From Spinacia oleracea (lineage: Eukaryota; Streptophyta; Magnoliopsida; Caryophyllales; Amaranthaceae): DNA of 64,000 nucleotides. Location: contig NC_079490.1 of assembly GCF_020520425.1 (NCBI RefSeq), positions 39,068,723 through 39,132,722 of the forward strand, in the 5' to 3' direction. Below, piece by piece: positions 24,856 through 38,089 of the stretch. The position numbers and the translations under genes are program-made. Position 1 is the first letter of the stretch. Every line of letters starts with the position of its first letter. Under the pieces are notes generated by a model that did not search any database, was not told where the DNA came from, and saw nothing but the letters and a program-made list of their open reading frames with translations.

Positions 24856-26159
24856 AAATTCACAAGGGAAATTTTTCCTATGGACCTTCTTCAAGGAATA
24901 TAAAGTGTTATAATAATTCAGTGAAGCCAGGGCATATTAAGGATATGCCCTGCAGAACCGTGTTTCCTTAAAAAAAAGGAAGGGTGAAGTGGGTGATCGA
25001 AAATGGAACAAGTTAGGAAAAAACGAGGATTTTTCTGGAACAAACATGTGTTACAAGCTCCCTGATTACACCACTTCACAATTCACAGCTCAATCAAGCG
25101 TATAAAGAAAATGTGGACATTAATGACATATTGTAAACTGAAAAAGGATAATTTGCAATTGGAAAATTGCTCTATTTCTTGCTTTACAAATATGCCAGAT
25201 TGCTATTGAGAACACTATCTTCCAATCCATGCTCAAAGAAAGATTTGGCACTTCTTCCGTTTTATATACTTTCAACATACTTTTTTACGCAGTATAACAC
25301 TTACATTGGGTCCTTTTTCTTTGAAGAAACATTTTGTGATACCTGATGGGGAGCTAGTTAACACATCGCTTTTAAACCGCATGGACAGACCATGGAAGGA
25401 GCATAGATACACATTGAAGAAAAAATATTTTGATCCAATGAAAACTCAACAACATAACTTTGCCAATCTTCCTGATGGAGTCTCCTCTAAGAGTTGGTCG
25501 GATTTGGTTAAATATTGGTTTACACCAAAGGCCATAGTTTGTGACCTCGAAATATCCTAAATTTAGTAATTTTAATTTCTTTTATTCATGCTAACACCGA
25601 TTTCTTGAAATTAGGAAAAATCCGAACTGGGAAAAAATGCTCGAGCATTACAAAGTCGTTTTCACAAGAGTGGTGCTACAAGCTTTGCTAATCGAGAGCT
25701 TATTTTGTATGATTTTCTACCTTCATTGAGTTGTTGCATTTCAGTAGATAGGAACATAAAACACAAAGAGACTCTAATCAGCCCGACTCCACAAGTTTGT
25801 TTATTTATTTGTTTCCTATAATTGCAGAAAAATAAAGGAGAGTTTAGCGAATTGGCATTTTACAAATCAGTTTATGCTAAAGAAGATGGAAGCTTTGAAG
25901 AGGGCACACCCTCTCATCAATTTATGGTATCCATTGCGTTGAGCTTATTCAATCTTGCTCTAATCTATGCTAACTCCTTAATTCAATCTTGCTCTAATTT
26001 ATAGTATCCAACACGATATGTGAAGACATTTCAATTTTTGAAAAGTGGCCAAATTATTATTAGCTTATTTTCTCAGTTCATTAGTTTTTAGCAAGGTGAA
26101 TCCTACTCTGCACTTTAATTTAATAGGCTCGGTAAATAGCTAGTGTGTCACTCTGGTGA

Positions 26160-26305
26160 GTTCATCCACTCAGTAATTGAACTGATCTGATAAGCACTGA
26201 TCTGCTCAGAACTGATTCGATCTGAACAGAACTGATCAGTTCTGAATATTTCTGTTCAGATCAGATCAGTTCTGATGGCTTCCGTGCTGATCAGATCAGT
26301 TAAAA
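26160..26305. repeat. GATCAG/CTGATC palindromic array in T2
   Basis: About a dozen ACTGATC, GATCAGTT and CAGATCAGATCAG words, alternating in orientation, lie in an intron-like gap of the second T2 gene (between exon-like 25829-25930 and 27142). Arrays of the same vocabulary occur at 44570-44730 and 46740-47030 in T4 and T5. Confidence 0.75.
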
Positions 26306-26398
26306 CAAGGCCTCTGACATCTATATATATTGCATTAGTATTAACAAATGTAGTAATACACCCCCTGCTTGATTAGTTAGGACAGCTTGGGATATAAC

Positions 26399-27062
26399 CA
26401 GTAGGTTGAGGCCACTAATCCCAAGTTAGTAGACCTACTAGAAATGGAATAGCACAAGTCAAATGGTTTTAATACCTCAGTACCTTTAGGTATAGGTTGC
26501 ACCGCACGCACCACATCTGTTTTTCCCTCAAACATCAAAACCGCATTTGGCAAGCAACTGAAAATACTATAACCAGTTAGTATTTAAAGTTCCAGAGATT
26601 GTACAAACAACAGACAATAACGTAGCCAGATCACCTGTGGTTGATGACAGATATCACAGGATATAGTCCTGTACCCAAAGGTCTAAGTTCTGAATCACAA
26701 ATACTATGTGCATTGCAAGCTAGTTGCAACAGCATAAACAATGAGTGAATGAAAGATAGGTATCCTAAACTCACAAATTTAAGAATTTTCTAGTAACAAA
26801 GAACTAAATTATCACTCGTTAAACGTTTGAATAAGGTGCTTTAGGTTACACGAGTAACAAATTGATGTAAACATTCTGGAAATCCAACATATAAAGCCAG
26901 CCATAACTTTTACATTGGATGCATATATCAGAGTATATCCAGTGCATGCATATATTCAAACGATGGATACTAGCCAAGCACGAGTTTCAATGCCAAATAG
27001 TGCAAACTGAATATTACTAGTAGGTTGAGGCCACTAATCTCCAACTTAGTAGACCTAAGACT
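26399..27062. repeat. Imperfect 45-bp direct repeat around a 0.6-kb spacer
   Basis: The block GTAGGTTGAGGCCACTAAT followed by AGTAGACCTA occurs at about 26401 and again at about 27020, with a few changes. Each copy is itself a weak inverted repeat (GTAGGT...ACCTAC). The spacer has no recognisable gene. It could be the footprint of a small insertion or a local duplication. Confidence 0.45.
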
Positions 27063-28829
27063 AATTTACGTGCTTGTGTTTCCGATCTTTTATCTTCTAG
27101 ATCTTAGACTTCTGATATTCGCTTCTCATATTATCTAACAGGAGGAAGCAAACGATGAGGTCCAAGAAAACCTTGCGAGTTCCTCTTCTTCCTTGTCTAG
27201 GGTTGAAATTGAGAATGAGGTCTTTAATAGGCTTATGTATAAAGGTGAAATACCTAAACATCCTCTAAATTATTGGTTTGGAGTGAAGCAAAGTGACATC
27301 TTTCGAGTGGAAGGTTTGCTAAGGAAAGAAGGGTCAAGCTATGTTAACAATGGTGCCGTGAAAGTGGAGAACATAAAAGGTGAACTATCAGCTGTGAAGA
27401 AGCAAAATCAGGAACTTGCACAACAAAATAAAGCTCTAAGCACGAAGTTTGATGAAACAAAGCAGTCATTTAAAATGATTGCTTCTTTCTTAGGACAAGT
27501 TTTGAAGGAAGTACGCAAAGGAAATGTTTCATCAGACCTTTTAGATGGTGCGAAATCAGCAATACATATGGTTGGTCATTTTGCTTTAGAAACATGCATG
27601 TCTTACCGATTAAGTATTTGAATATTTGTTTTAGTACACTCAATGTAAAATGTATTCGACGTGGCTTATTAAAATGGTTTTTGTAGATTAATGATGATAC
27701 TGGTGGCAGTGGTGAACAATAGGCCAAGACATGAGAAGTGGACACTATTTCCAAAAGCAAGGTAATCTTATATGGACTTAACTATGTTTCTAAGCTTGAT
27801 TTTTTTTGCGATTTGTGACCATAAACATGATTTATAACCCTATGTTTCTGTGGACATATTCTGAACCTGCAAGCCAGATTTCCTTACCGTTTGAATTTGT
27901 TTGCTGTTCTGTAACTTTATTGAACCTGTATAAAGCTCTGATTGAGCGTGTGCAAGAACTTATTGAATGCACTACTTGCTATCATTACATTTTTGTTCCT
28001 TTTTTCCTAGTTTTTGCACTTGGTTATGGTGTCAGTTGTTGGGCCATGTTGGTTAAGAAATAAATTTGCTGCTTTGTGATCGACACTAATCTATTGTTAT
28101 CAGAATTAACTAACGTACTGAATTAATTAATAGGCCAAGTAATGAAGTATTAACTGAAGCTCCATTTGTTTCGCTGCTGTTTTTTAACAGCACCACTAAT
28201 TACTGTCACACCAAAACTGCAAACCTGAACTTTGCTACTAGCTATAATTATTGTTATGGCATTTTAAGCCTATTGCAGCTGTCAAACAAGGTAAAGGATA
28301 GTAGGGCCTAACAGATAACCAATAGTTCCAGGTCATGGCATCTCCTCTTACAGCTTCATAACTCTTCACAAATATGCTTGCAAGTGCTGTTGCTACTGTT
28401 CTGTTTTGAGCAACGGCTGACACTTGGTGCAACCCTTTGCAAATGTGTCTTTGCTAGATTTACAAAATAATTATCGAGTACTAAGGGTATAAATAAACCA
28501 CCTACTAAGTGTACAAAATATTGGCTAAAAACAGCTAGAATTGATTCTGTTCCTACCTTTGATGCATATAGGTAGTCCTAGGTAGATTTAACCAAATGAT
28601 GCATAAGTTATGCTCTTGCATCACAACTTAATTCAGACATCTAGAGAAGCTTGAGAGTTGGGGAGCAAGAAGAAGGTACAGTAGAATCAAAGTATATCCT
28701 TCTATCTTACTCGAGGTGCCCGATTTTTTTGAAAAATTCTTGACCACAATAACAGCTAAACCACAATTCATTAGCAAAATAACGGTAGAAAACAGCTGAC
28801 CAAGGACAAAAGCAAATGAACATGAACTT

Positions 28830-29460
28830 TCTTGCCACCATTAGGCGGCTGTATAGTCTTTGATTTCAGTGACACTTTATTTGGATCAGTTTCAGCCTCT
28901 AGAGGACGAGTTGATGCTCGCTTTTCAGTTGCTAGAGAAAATGGCTGCGGAACTGTGCAGTTTGCTCGACCATTCGTACTACAGGGTTTTGGTGAAATCT
29001 TTGGCGAAACTCTGGCCCTTATTTCACCCTTTGCTTTCATGCATTGAGGTTTAACCTTTTCCTGCAAATGGTCATTATGAACCATCATACTGGAACAGTT
29101 CTTCTCCTCACATTTTCTAGTTTGATACGCTTCACAAATCTCAACTGTATTATCTGTGGTACATTCCTTAACATCAAACTCTTCATGCACAGAGAAGGAC
29201 TCTGGAATCACATTGCCTTGCTCAATTGATTCCAAGCCATCATGATGAGTTATTGCATTTTCGATACTTGAAACAGGAGAAGCACTGCTGGTGTATTTTA
29301 TGACACCATCAGGTGCTTTGTCCGTACACGCATCTGCTGCTGATGCTGGTGCTTTGGCTTAATTTCCTGGTACAAATGTTTTACATGTGGTAATGGTAAT
29401 GTGTTTTGTTGCTGACTGCATCAGTTTCTCTGTTGCATGTTGTGATGCATCAGGACCATA
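28830..29460 (-). pseudogene. WVD2-like (TPX2 family) gene fragment
   Basis: Minus-strand sequence encodes TVPQPFSLATEKRAS (about 28920-28964), a signature of plant WAVE-DAMPENED2-like microtubule-binding proteins. It lies just upstream of where their TPX2 domain would begin. Family-like features precede it: YGPDASQHATEKL, an acidic region, VKECT and EEKNCSS, then a basic S/P-rich stretch (ARVSPKISPKPCSTNG). An in-frame TAA near 29360 interrupts the N-terminal part. The TPX2 domain and later exons are missing. It lies inside T2, antisense to the transposon genes and between two versions of the T2 last exon, consistent with capture. The full-length gene would act on cortical microtubules; this fragment cannot. 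Confidence 0.65.
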
Positions 29461-30140
29461 AATACATAGAACCGTCACTGGTGCATTTTTTTTTGACTTT
29501 GTTATTGTCTGGATTAATGGGGTGGGATTTGTTGTCTTTTTTCTGATGTGGGTTTGTGCAATAGATTATGTTGTGTGTGTAGGTTAGAGGTTGCCTTTGG
29601 CTTCCCTTCTTTTCGGCCCTACTGGTTTCTGACGTTGAGAAGGATGAGAGTTATTGGTGATGTTGTGACTAGTAATAATAGATTTTTACCAAAGCAAAAA
29701 TTGACATATTAAATTTTCTTTGCAGATTAATGATGATTCAAGTGATAATGGTGAAACTTAGATCAAGGGATAACAAGTGATCTTCAAGGTAAGCTATCAT
29801 GGCGATAGGATTTAATCGCTTAATTATATTAGTTAGGAAGTTGTTTTTCTTTCGTTTTTTACTATGTTGTTTAGTGTAGAACAAATGATGCTAGAAAGTT
29901 GTTTAATTTTGTATTGCTTTTATTTCAGTTTGAGTAGCAATAAAAATTAATGCGTAGATGATTGTTAGCACTTTTTATAAAGTACATTGTCGCTAATTAA
30001 TTAGTATTTTATCATAATGATTACATTAATATTTAAAGTTTTATTGTTCACTATATATCTGATTTACTATATATTTTTGGAGATAAATCGAATAATGGTA
30101 TTAGATTAATAACTACATATATAATAACTATATATATATA

Positions 30141-32579
30141 GGTCCCTATGTGAGTATACTACTATATATGAGAATGAATCTAATCCGTAGGATTAGATTC
30201 AATCTAATGGCTAGGATTAAATGATTTGCAAACCCATCCATCTTCCTAATTAAAGCCCACGTTTCTTTCATTAAACCCCACCCACTTTCTCTCTCTCAAA
30301 CCTTCCTCTGCACTCTCTCACTCTCCCGTACGCGACTCTCTCTTCTCTCTCGCAATTTTCTCTCTCCGCTCGACAAAACCGCCATTGCAGCTCCAAAAAC
30401 GACCAATCAACCTCTTTCGTCGCCGGTGTATTGTTGATTTAAGGTAAATTCGAACTCAATTGTTGTATACTTCTTCTATCCTTCTACAATTTTCCCTAAT
30501 TTTAACCTAATTTTTTCAATTGAAGATAACTAGAGCAGAAAACAATACGAACGACTAAGGTAAGCAAAATACAAAAATTTGAACTACTTTCTTTGTCTTT
30601 ATACATTAATTGTGGTTAATTTTTGTTAAATTTTGATTTTAAGCAAAACAAAAACACGACAAAGAAGCAACAATTCCAGAAGATCCACAAGAGTAAGTAT
30701 CCGATGCTTTAATTTTTGCTAAATATATTTACTAATTTCCGAAATTTTGTATTTATTTTCGGAATTTTTGGTTTGCGAATTTGGATTTTTCTAGAGATTT
30801 AGCGAATTTTATGTTCCTTATTTCTTAGGTTTGTAGAAATTGTGGGTGTTCCGAATTTTCTGAATTTTAAGTATTTTTTATAAGAATATAATTTCAGAAT
30901 TTTTAAATTAATTTGAGAATTGAAGATTTTAAAATATTTATCTAATTTTGATATTTTATGATGATCTAAAAGTAAGAGTTATATGTTCTGAATTTTTAAA
31001 CAGAGAAAATAAGAATAAACGCACCAAAACAATGGAGCAAATTGTCCTGCATCACTTCTGAACGAAATCATGAGCAATGTGGGGTAATATTTTAGGCTTT
31101 CTATACTTTAGAACATGAAGGTTAAGAATGTAGAACATGAAAGGTCACTATTTAGAACAAATACCTTAGTGATTGAATAGTGACCTTCTTGTCTGTTGTT
31201 TGATCGATGCATACTTGAACATCATGTGTTTTTATGGTTCTGGTAGTTTGATATCCTTCCAAGAACTTTTAGGCATGGTGAAGGAGCTTTTATAATTTAG
31301 ATGATGAGTGGATGATAGTTTAATGTTGTGATTTTAATGTATAAGGTTGTTTAATATTTTTCAGTTTTGAATGACATATTTGGTAAATAACTCATTACAT
31401 TATTTAGGTGATATATTGATACCTAGAAGCACAACCGACAAGGATTATCGTGATAAATTGAATCATCGATCAATTCTTCTTGAACCGTTAAAAAAGTTTA
31501 CTCCGTTAGTTTTACAACTAAACTTACCGCTATCAATATTTCTTGTTTATCGATCTTTTCTGTTATCCATGATACACTTTAGACCGAAACACTTCTTTGT
31601 TTTTACATTCTTAATAGCTGATTTTGAGCCCAGGAATGGAGATACCCTTACAATTATCTTGTAGGCTCTCTTGTGAACATGTTTATGCCTCTCCTAGTAA
31701 TATCTTGTCAATGAAATGGCCTTTTACTGAAGATACTAAAGTCTAGATTCAAGTTGTTTAGCTCAGCATATCTGATTTTCTATTAACTGAAAGTTAGAAC
31801 ATATAGCTTAACTACTTAGAACATGTAGCTTAACTGAATAGAACATATAGCTTAACTACTTAGAACATGTAGCTTAACTGAATAGAACATATAGCTTAAG
31901 TACTTAGAACATGTAGCTTAACTGAATAGAACATATAGGAATAGTGTACAAAACATATAACTACACTTGCTAGAACATATAAATTCAATTGTTAGAATAA
32001 ATAGCTTCTCTTGTTAGAACATATAAATTCAATTGTTAGAATATATAGCTTCTCTTGTTAGAACATGTTGCTTGTCTTGTTAGAAAATGTTGCTTCACTA
32101 GTTAGAACATATAGCTTCGTTGGTTAGAACAATATAACCTTTTTTTTAATATAATATATACATATTTAAAACATAACTAAATTTTGTTGCATATGTTGCA
32201 AGGAAGAAACTGAAGCTCACATCGCTGGAAAAACTGAAGCTAATGTCAATTATGATGTCTTCAATTATGTGTTGGGTGTAGTTATGTGTATTGCGTTTGT
32301 TACTTGCATGTGCGTGTGCACTTTTATGTGCATATGTCAATTCAGAACATTTAGTTTGGGGATTCAGAACATTTAGCTTAGGAATGCAAAGCATTTAGTT
32401 TGGGAACTCATAACATTTAGTTTAGGAATTCATAATGTTTAGTTTGACTATACGTACCATATGGTAGAGCAGGGGAGGTTTTGAGGGTAGGGTTGAGATA
32501 ATAGTATGATGGGAAGTCTGGAAAGAGACATGATGATTTATATAAAAAAAATATATACAGATCTTAGTTTCGTAGTTTA
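30141..32579. other. Unclassified repetitive region with leader-like start and AGAACAT arrays
   Basis: It begins with 'gaatctaatccgtaggattagattc', an inverted repeat common at the ends of plant transposons. A CT-rich stretch (30280-30420) resembling a plant 5' untranslated region follows, then several GT-AG-like mini-exons. A frame at 31371-31664 (97 codons) has no known motif. It resumes beyond T3 at 36878, so T3 inserted into it. A Helitron or MULE-type element is possible, but no terminus or transposase is visible. Confidence 0.4.
31795..32450. repeat. AGAACATATAGC-type tandem array
   Basis: Some 20-25 units of 18-24 bp read TTAGAACATATAGCTTAACT and variants (AATTCAGAACATTTAGTTTGG in the second half). 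Further units lie beyond T3 at about 37028-37190, at 38030-38075 and at 38715-38775. The repeated AGAACAT core links these blocks as one region interrupted by T3. Confidence 0.75.
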
Positions 32580-32815
32580 CACTAGTGGAAAAAATGCCTG
32601 TTGTAGCCCCCTTGTTGAGGGGGGCATACATAAGTGAGCCTCAATAACCACTCAGTCAACGCGGGTCAAATGTTTTACTAACAGATTGGGGCGGGCTTTT
32701 GTGGTGTTCGCTTCTATAGATACTGTTGAAGGGGGCTTTTGATTGCCCGCCTCAATAGACACTAGTCTAAAGGGGCGGGCTTATTTTTGTTCGCTTCAAC
32801 AGGTCTTCGCAACAT
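32580..32815. repeat. T3 left terminus and subterminal repeats
   Basis: CACTAGTGG is followed by TTGAGGGGGGC, GGGGCGGGCTTTTG and GAAGGGGGCTTTTG variants. It also contains GTCAACGCGGGTCAAA (about 32657), which the left end of T6 shares. Confidence 0.85.
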
Positions 32816-32819
32816 TTAA

Positions 32820-33860
32820 ACCTCCTCATTTCATCTGTTTCATTTCTCTCTCTTCTCTTCACTCTCCTCTCTCCTCTCCTCTCTCCTAGTTCAAAACTCC
32901 TCAAACCCGCTATTTCGTCAACAAATCGGGCTCCCTCTCGCTCTCGTCACAGTCGTTGGCTTCCATGGAAGCTTTTCCTCCGCCTTCCATGGAAGAGTTA
33001 CAAAGCTAGGGTATCTCCGCGACCTCTCTCCCTCGACTCTTCAAACTCGTCGATTTGTCTCCCTCCTCAAGCTAGGGTATATCGATTCGACCGTCATCTA
33101 CTTCGTATTCTCGAGGAAGACAGCGTCGTTCTCCAAATGAGGTAACTCTTTCATCTCTCTCCATCTCTCCTGCATTCTTCAATTCTTTTAGGTTTTTGAT
33201 TTTTCATATTATTTTTTATTAACTCTTTTGATTTATAATTTAGGTTTTTGATTATTTTTGTTGATTTTAACGATTTTTAATTCTCTAACGGGAGGTGGCG
33301 GTGGTGGAGGTGCGGCTCGGGTTTAGGTAGGTCGTGGGTGGTCGGATGAGGCGACGCAAGCAAGGTGATGGCTTGCTGGTGGCTCTGATCTTGCGGTGGT
33401 AAAGAGATCTTCTTCTTCTTCTTGGAATTACTCTCATCAATTCCAATTAATGATTTACAATTGTGGTGAATTTAGGTTTTTTATTTTAGGTTTTTTGTCT
33501 CAAATTAGTTGCGGTGGTGGTGGTTTGTAATCTGAATTCATTGATGAGTTTGAATGCATGATTAATTTGTTCGGAAGATAGGGAAGAAGACAGTACGGAG
33601 TAGAATATGTGGGTATGAGGTTGGGAAAAAAAGCATATTGCTCTTCCATGATTAGCAAAACATGTTTTTAGTTGGTAGGAATTGCTGTTGATTTCTGAAC
33701 CTGAACGTTCTTACTTTTTAGTCAGTTTTTCATTGTATTCTAAGTAGTCCTAGTAACAAGGAAGAATTGCGAAAGAGGTTGAGTGTTGCTGAAGATGGTG
33801 ATGAATATTTGAGTTGGGATATTGAAGATGATGATGAGCCAATTAAGAAAAGCTAGAGAA
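32820..33860 (+). pseudogene. Captured, unidentified gene fragment in T3
   Basis: A CT-rich 5' UTR-like stretch (32820-32960) precedes a GAGGTAACTC donor-like site near 33138. An exon-like stretch at about 33745-33856 encodes EELRKRLSVAEDGDEYLSWD and then the acidic IEDDDEPIKKS before TAG. I recognise a coherent acidic C-terminus but cannot name the family. It looks like two ends of one host transcription unit, since typical introns and a TCT-rich leader are preserved, but the middle exons are not evident. Confidence 0.4.
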
Positions 33861-36189
33861 GAAGGGCATGATACTTAGTATTGGATGTCATGTAATTGTT
33901 TAGTTTCAAATATATTCCTAAGTTTAATTCTTTTGTGTGGTTTTTAAGGTCATTGTATAAAGTATCAAAATCTGCTTTGTTCTAATTGATTAGAAATTGA
34001 ATACTACGGAGTACATTACATTAGACATTACAAGAAGAAACGACAGTTACATTGAATTCATTACGAAGTTGATTATTTCATTGTTAATACTTGTCAAGTC
34101 TAAATTGCTAAAATGTTGAATTTGAATGTTACGAGGGTCTATTTGAGGTTGTTTTGGCAATCCTTGTTGATTTACTAGATGGTTGATTGGTTTAGTTGTT
34201 GTGGAACAATACAAGTGTAGTTAGATGAGATGTAGAATAGATTATATAATATATAGGGTGGTAAAGGTGAAACATTTTAAGGTTGTAAAATTAAGTTAGG
34301 AAGTGTAGAGGGATATGGAAGGTGCAGCTTATGATGCCAAACGATAATCATCATTGGCTCATTGCTCATTGCTCATTGGCTCAGTGCTCGTGTCTTGGGT
34401 TATTACTTAATGATTCATCTAGCAATTTAAGCCTACTAACTGCACAACAAGTTGTTGTTAAGGATCATGTTTATGCTAATAGAAAATATGTTATGGCTGT
34501 CTAGTACTCTAGTGGAGATCAGACTGAACTGAATATCTGCAGTCAGTCCCTTGTCCATATGCTTAATAGTTACTACTGCTCTGTCAAGTGTCAACTATCA
34601 AACATGTTGATAAATTATAAATCATAACAAATCACAGATGCTAGAAAAGGTATTTTCTATTTTTCTATTAATTTTATGTTAGTATTAAAACTTTTGTTTT
34701 GATTACTGATTACAATCTTGTTTCTAGCTAGTAGCAAAATATACAGAATACCATAATCGTGGCCTGATTTCAAGCAACTGTCGTAAAGCTTGTTTTTCTT
34801 CTCCCTCATTTCAGTTTCTTATTGTTAATTATTTTTAACTTTGTTCACTTTTGTATGAGATAGAGACTGGGAATAGGTAGTTTTCCGATGCTTATCAAGT
34901 GTTCTGTAATACATCTAATGCTTATTGATCTGTGATCTATTTTCTCCCTTGAGACATAGAGAACGGGCAGGAAAAGAATCTAATATTTGTCATCTCCGAA
35001 TGCACCAAAACATCAACTGCAAAATATACCTGCTTGAACTCCAGTAAAACTGAACTGTAATTTTGATGATCTTCTTCCATTTCTTTTCCTATTAAGCGTC
35101 TTTCAGTGTTCTCCTGAGAAATTTTTACCATCAGATATTCTGATATTGGATTCTCATGTATGATTAGTAATGGTTTTTGGTTCCACATGCAACAAACATC
35201 AACTACAATGTATATTTTCTTAAAGTTCAGTAAAACTGAACTGTCATTTTGCCATTTTGGTGAACTTCGGGCATTACTTTGTTGTTTAACTGATAAATTT
35301 TTACCATTCATATATCATACCTTGCTTTATCTTGGATTCTCATGTATGATTAGTAACATTTTGTGGTTCAAAATGCAGCAAACACAGCAGTACATTGCAG
35401 CAACAGGAGGGCAAGCAGCCATAAGCTCCATACAAAGCTCCATATTTTAACTCATCTAGACATCAAGGTATGTTCACTTTCTGGATTGCTGGTGTATGGC
35501 TTTAAGAATTAATATTCTGTGAATTGGGGCATCTGTGTGTATGAAACTATGAACCATTGCTGGGAAAAAAAAGAAATCGTTTTGTTGGTTAAGCTTGATG
35601 CTGAGATTGTGTTTTAAAACTGCTTTTAGATGTATATGGTAGATGTATGCAGTTCTTATTTTCCCTACTGTTGCAGGATTGATATTGTACTTTAGCACTT
35701 TAATACTTTACTGCACTAATTTGTGTTTACAAAGGTCTGCTATGAGCATCAAATGCCCTAAAATGCCTCAAATGTTCCTTAGACATTCGCCTTGCCAAGA
35801 GCCTTTAAGACAATCACCTCCTTTTCACCGTGTAATGTAGTGCCTTAAGTGCTCCTTTTTGTGCAGTTATTTAGGTTTACTTTTTTAGGTTGTTGTAATA
35901 GTGAGGAGGAAATCATATTTCAATTAAAATTAGGAAAAATTGAAAATATAAATCCAACCTTAAGGGGAGGTGGTGAGAGAAGGAAAAGAAAGGCGGCCGT
36001 TTTATCAAGTGGTATAATAAGTTGGGTTATTCTGTAAATAATTAAAAATGGGATGGTTTTAAGTTATAACTACAGCTTTCTGATCTCTTGTTTAAAAAAT
36101 TATTCATGAATCCAATATGAATTCATGAATCCAATGTCTTGTTTAAAAAATAATTGTCGTTTTATTTTTTTCGCTTGTATCATATGTAG

Positions 36190-36414
<225 letters not shown>

Positions 36415-36595
36415 TGAATTTATATTATAAAATTACATTAAACAATATTATTTCAATATTAATGTGAATGAAGTATTTATTGTTTACAATTGTCTATTTT
36501 ATGAGTATTATGGTTCTTCTATTACCTAACAAAGAAAATTAAAGCAGAATATTAGTGGTGGTATTGGCGCAAAAATACAGGTATTGACGCAAAAA

Positions 36596-36877
36596 TACAG
36601 GTCTGTTGAGGGGGGCATTTAAGAAGTGAGCCTCAACAGAGGTGTCTGTTGAGGCGGGCTTTTGTAAAGCCCCCCACAACAGGTCCTTATTTTTCGCTTT
36701 GGTTTTGGGCTGTTGAGGCGGGCTTTTGAAAGCCCCCCACAACAGACTACCTGTTGAGGCGAACAAAGCCCGCCTCAACAGCTATGTGAGCTGTTGAAGC
36801 CACGTCTGTCGAAGCGGGCCTTGTTCGCCTCAATAAGCCCAAAATGCCCCCCTCAACAGGTATTTTTTCCACTAGTG
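36596..36877. repeat. T3 right terminus and subterminal repeats
   Basis: At least eight copies of a TGTTGAGGCGGGCTTTTG-like motif lie in both orientations within 280 bp, ending in the CCACTAGTG terminus. They are longer and better conserved than those of the left end. Confidence 0.85.
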
Positions 36878-37771
36878 TTAGTTTGTTCATAAACTATGTG
36901 AAGAGTTTTTAACATGCCACATTTTAAAACCCGGAAGAATACAAAGAAAGTACATCAAAAGATATATTGGTAGAATATATTGGGTAGAATAGAAGGATAA
37001 TTTTTTAGTCCATTGCCTTTCTTACTAGTGTGTAACATATAGCTTAACTACTTGGAACATCTAGCTTACCAGATTAGAACATATAAGAATAATGTGCAGA
37101 ACATATAGATTCACTTGTTAAAACATATATATTCAATTGATAGAACATATAGCTTCTCTTGTTAGAACATTAAGTTTCACCTTTTAAAACACGATTACTT
37201 ACTACGTATCACTAGTTTATAAAGCGACAAAATATCAGTGCCGGAGTCCATTTATAGTCTAATTGTCAAAAAAACACTTTTACCTGACATCCTTTCAAAT
37301 ATTGGGTAATATTTCATCATCTAAATTCTTTAGAACATGAAGGCTCACTTTTAAGAATATTAAGTTTCACCTTTTAGACCATAATTTTATATTGTTCTCT
37401 TCATGTAGAGATCGAAGCTATTATTTATGGATATTTTATGTTCTAAATTTCATAACTAGATGTTCTAAAACTAGAAAGGTATTTTCCAATGTTCTCTTCT
37501 TGTATCTAATATGTTCTTGAATGTGCTTTGAGTCTGATTTTTGGCATATTTTTATGAGGATTCAGGCAAGGTTAGCTATGTTGTGTTTTCATGGGCAACA
37601 TTATGGGATAATATAGTTGTTGAATAGATTGGTGTTGGTCTTAAGTGGCTAGATAGTTGTTGGTGCAGGCTATTTGTTTTGCAGGGAGGGTTGTTCAATC
37701 TGAGGTGGTATGATTCCTGTAATTGATTATTGGCCATGCAACTATTGTGATATGTTTGGCTACTGCTAGCA

Positions 37772-37772
37772 G

Positions 37773-37816
<44 letters not shown>

Positions 37817-37822
37817 GTGTGG
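37772..37822. repeat. (TG)n microsatellite
   Basis: About 24 TG dinucleotides with a single GC interruption. Confidence 0.98.
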
Positions 37823-37858
37823 TGTTGTTGCAAGTAATGCTTGATTTTTTGGAACAAT

Positions 37859-37927
37859 GCCTATTAGCTCAATTGGTAGAGCTTTGTGCGATTGCACAAA
37901 GATGTAGGTTCGAATCCTACATAGGCA
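37859..37927 (+). other. tRNA-like sequence, left member of an inverted pair
   Basis: The 69-nt sequence has a perfect 6-bp acceptor-like stem (GCCTAT/ATAGGC), a perfect D arm (GCTC AATTGGTA GAGC) and a perfect T arm (GTAGG TTCGAAT CCTAC). It has good pol III box A (TAGCTCAATTGG) and box B (GGTTCGAATCC). The anticodon arm is wrong for a real tRNA: it pairs as TTTGTGC/GCACAAA around a GATT tetraloop, leaving no 7-base loop. The acceptor is also one pair short. Probably a tRNA-derived head, such as a SINE or a transposon terminus. Confidence 0.6.
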
Positions 37928-38089
37928 ACTCTTTGTATTCCGTTTATGATATTACTTAATTCTCCTATTTGATGATTATTTACTTTGGACCACTTCTACT
38001 TACTTTTGAATCTGTTCTACTTACTTTAGAACATATGTATAAATATTTAGAACATTAGCTTCAGTTTATAGAACATGACTGAGATGGAC

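Larger units (their letters stand above)
13390..27640 (+). pseudogene. Second CACTA gene of T2, Spm-type plant transposase (Transposase_24-like), pseudogene
   Basis: The exon-like stretches are 13438-14525, about 14590-14840, 25290-25535, 25618-25735, 25829-25930 and 27142-27620. The first part is low-complexity and rich in P, T, Q and K, with repeated QPTVKPT units. It is followed by an acidic segment (ENDEELDEEEG). After the Copia insertion the protein-like sequence resumes with WSDLVKYWFTPKA, SGATSFANRE and FSELAFYKSVYAKEDGSFEE. These resemble the plant Ptta/En/Spm transposase family. The 3' part (27350-27540) is a Q/K/E-rich likely coiled coil. In-frame stops at 13852 and 14335 inactivate it, and R2 splits an intron of at least 400 bp. 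Two candidate last exons beginning INDD lie near 27688 and 29726. Confidence 0.7.
5677..30140 (+). mobile_element. Degraded autonomous-type CACTA transposon T2, split by Copia R2
   Basis: The order TNPD-type transposase pseudogene, about 4 kb spacer, second gene, all on the plus strand, is the standard layout of En/Spm-like elements. Neither terminal inverted repeat could be found. The left side abuts the LINE and R1, and the right side fades into another repeat region near 30140. The boundaries are therefore approximate. Copia R2 sits in an intron of the second gene. A WVD2-like fragment lies near the 3' end, between two alternative versions of the last exon. Confidence 0.65.

Noticed and set aside
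28238..28432. 64-codon minus-strand frame as another exon of the WVD2-like fragment
   Set aside because: It lacks the basic KLEEK-type sequence of the TPX2 domain and has no clear splice borders.
37859..37927. A functional tRNA gene
   Set aside because: No 7-base anticodon loop can be formed, the acceptor stem is 6 bp, and the second copy has the same defects.
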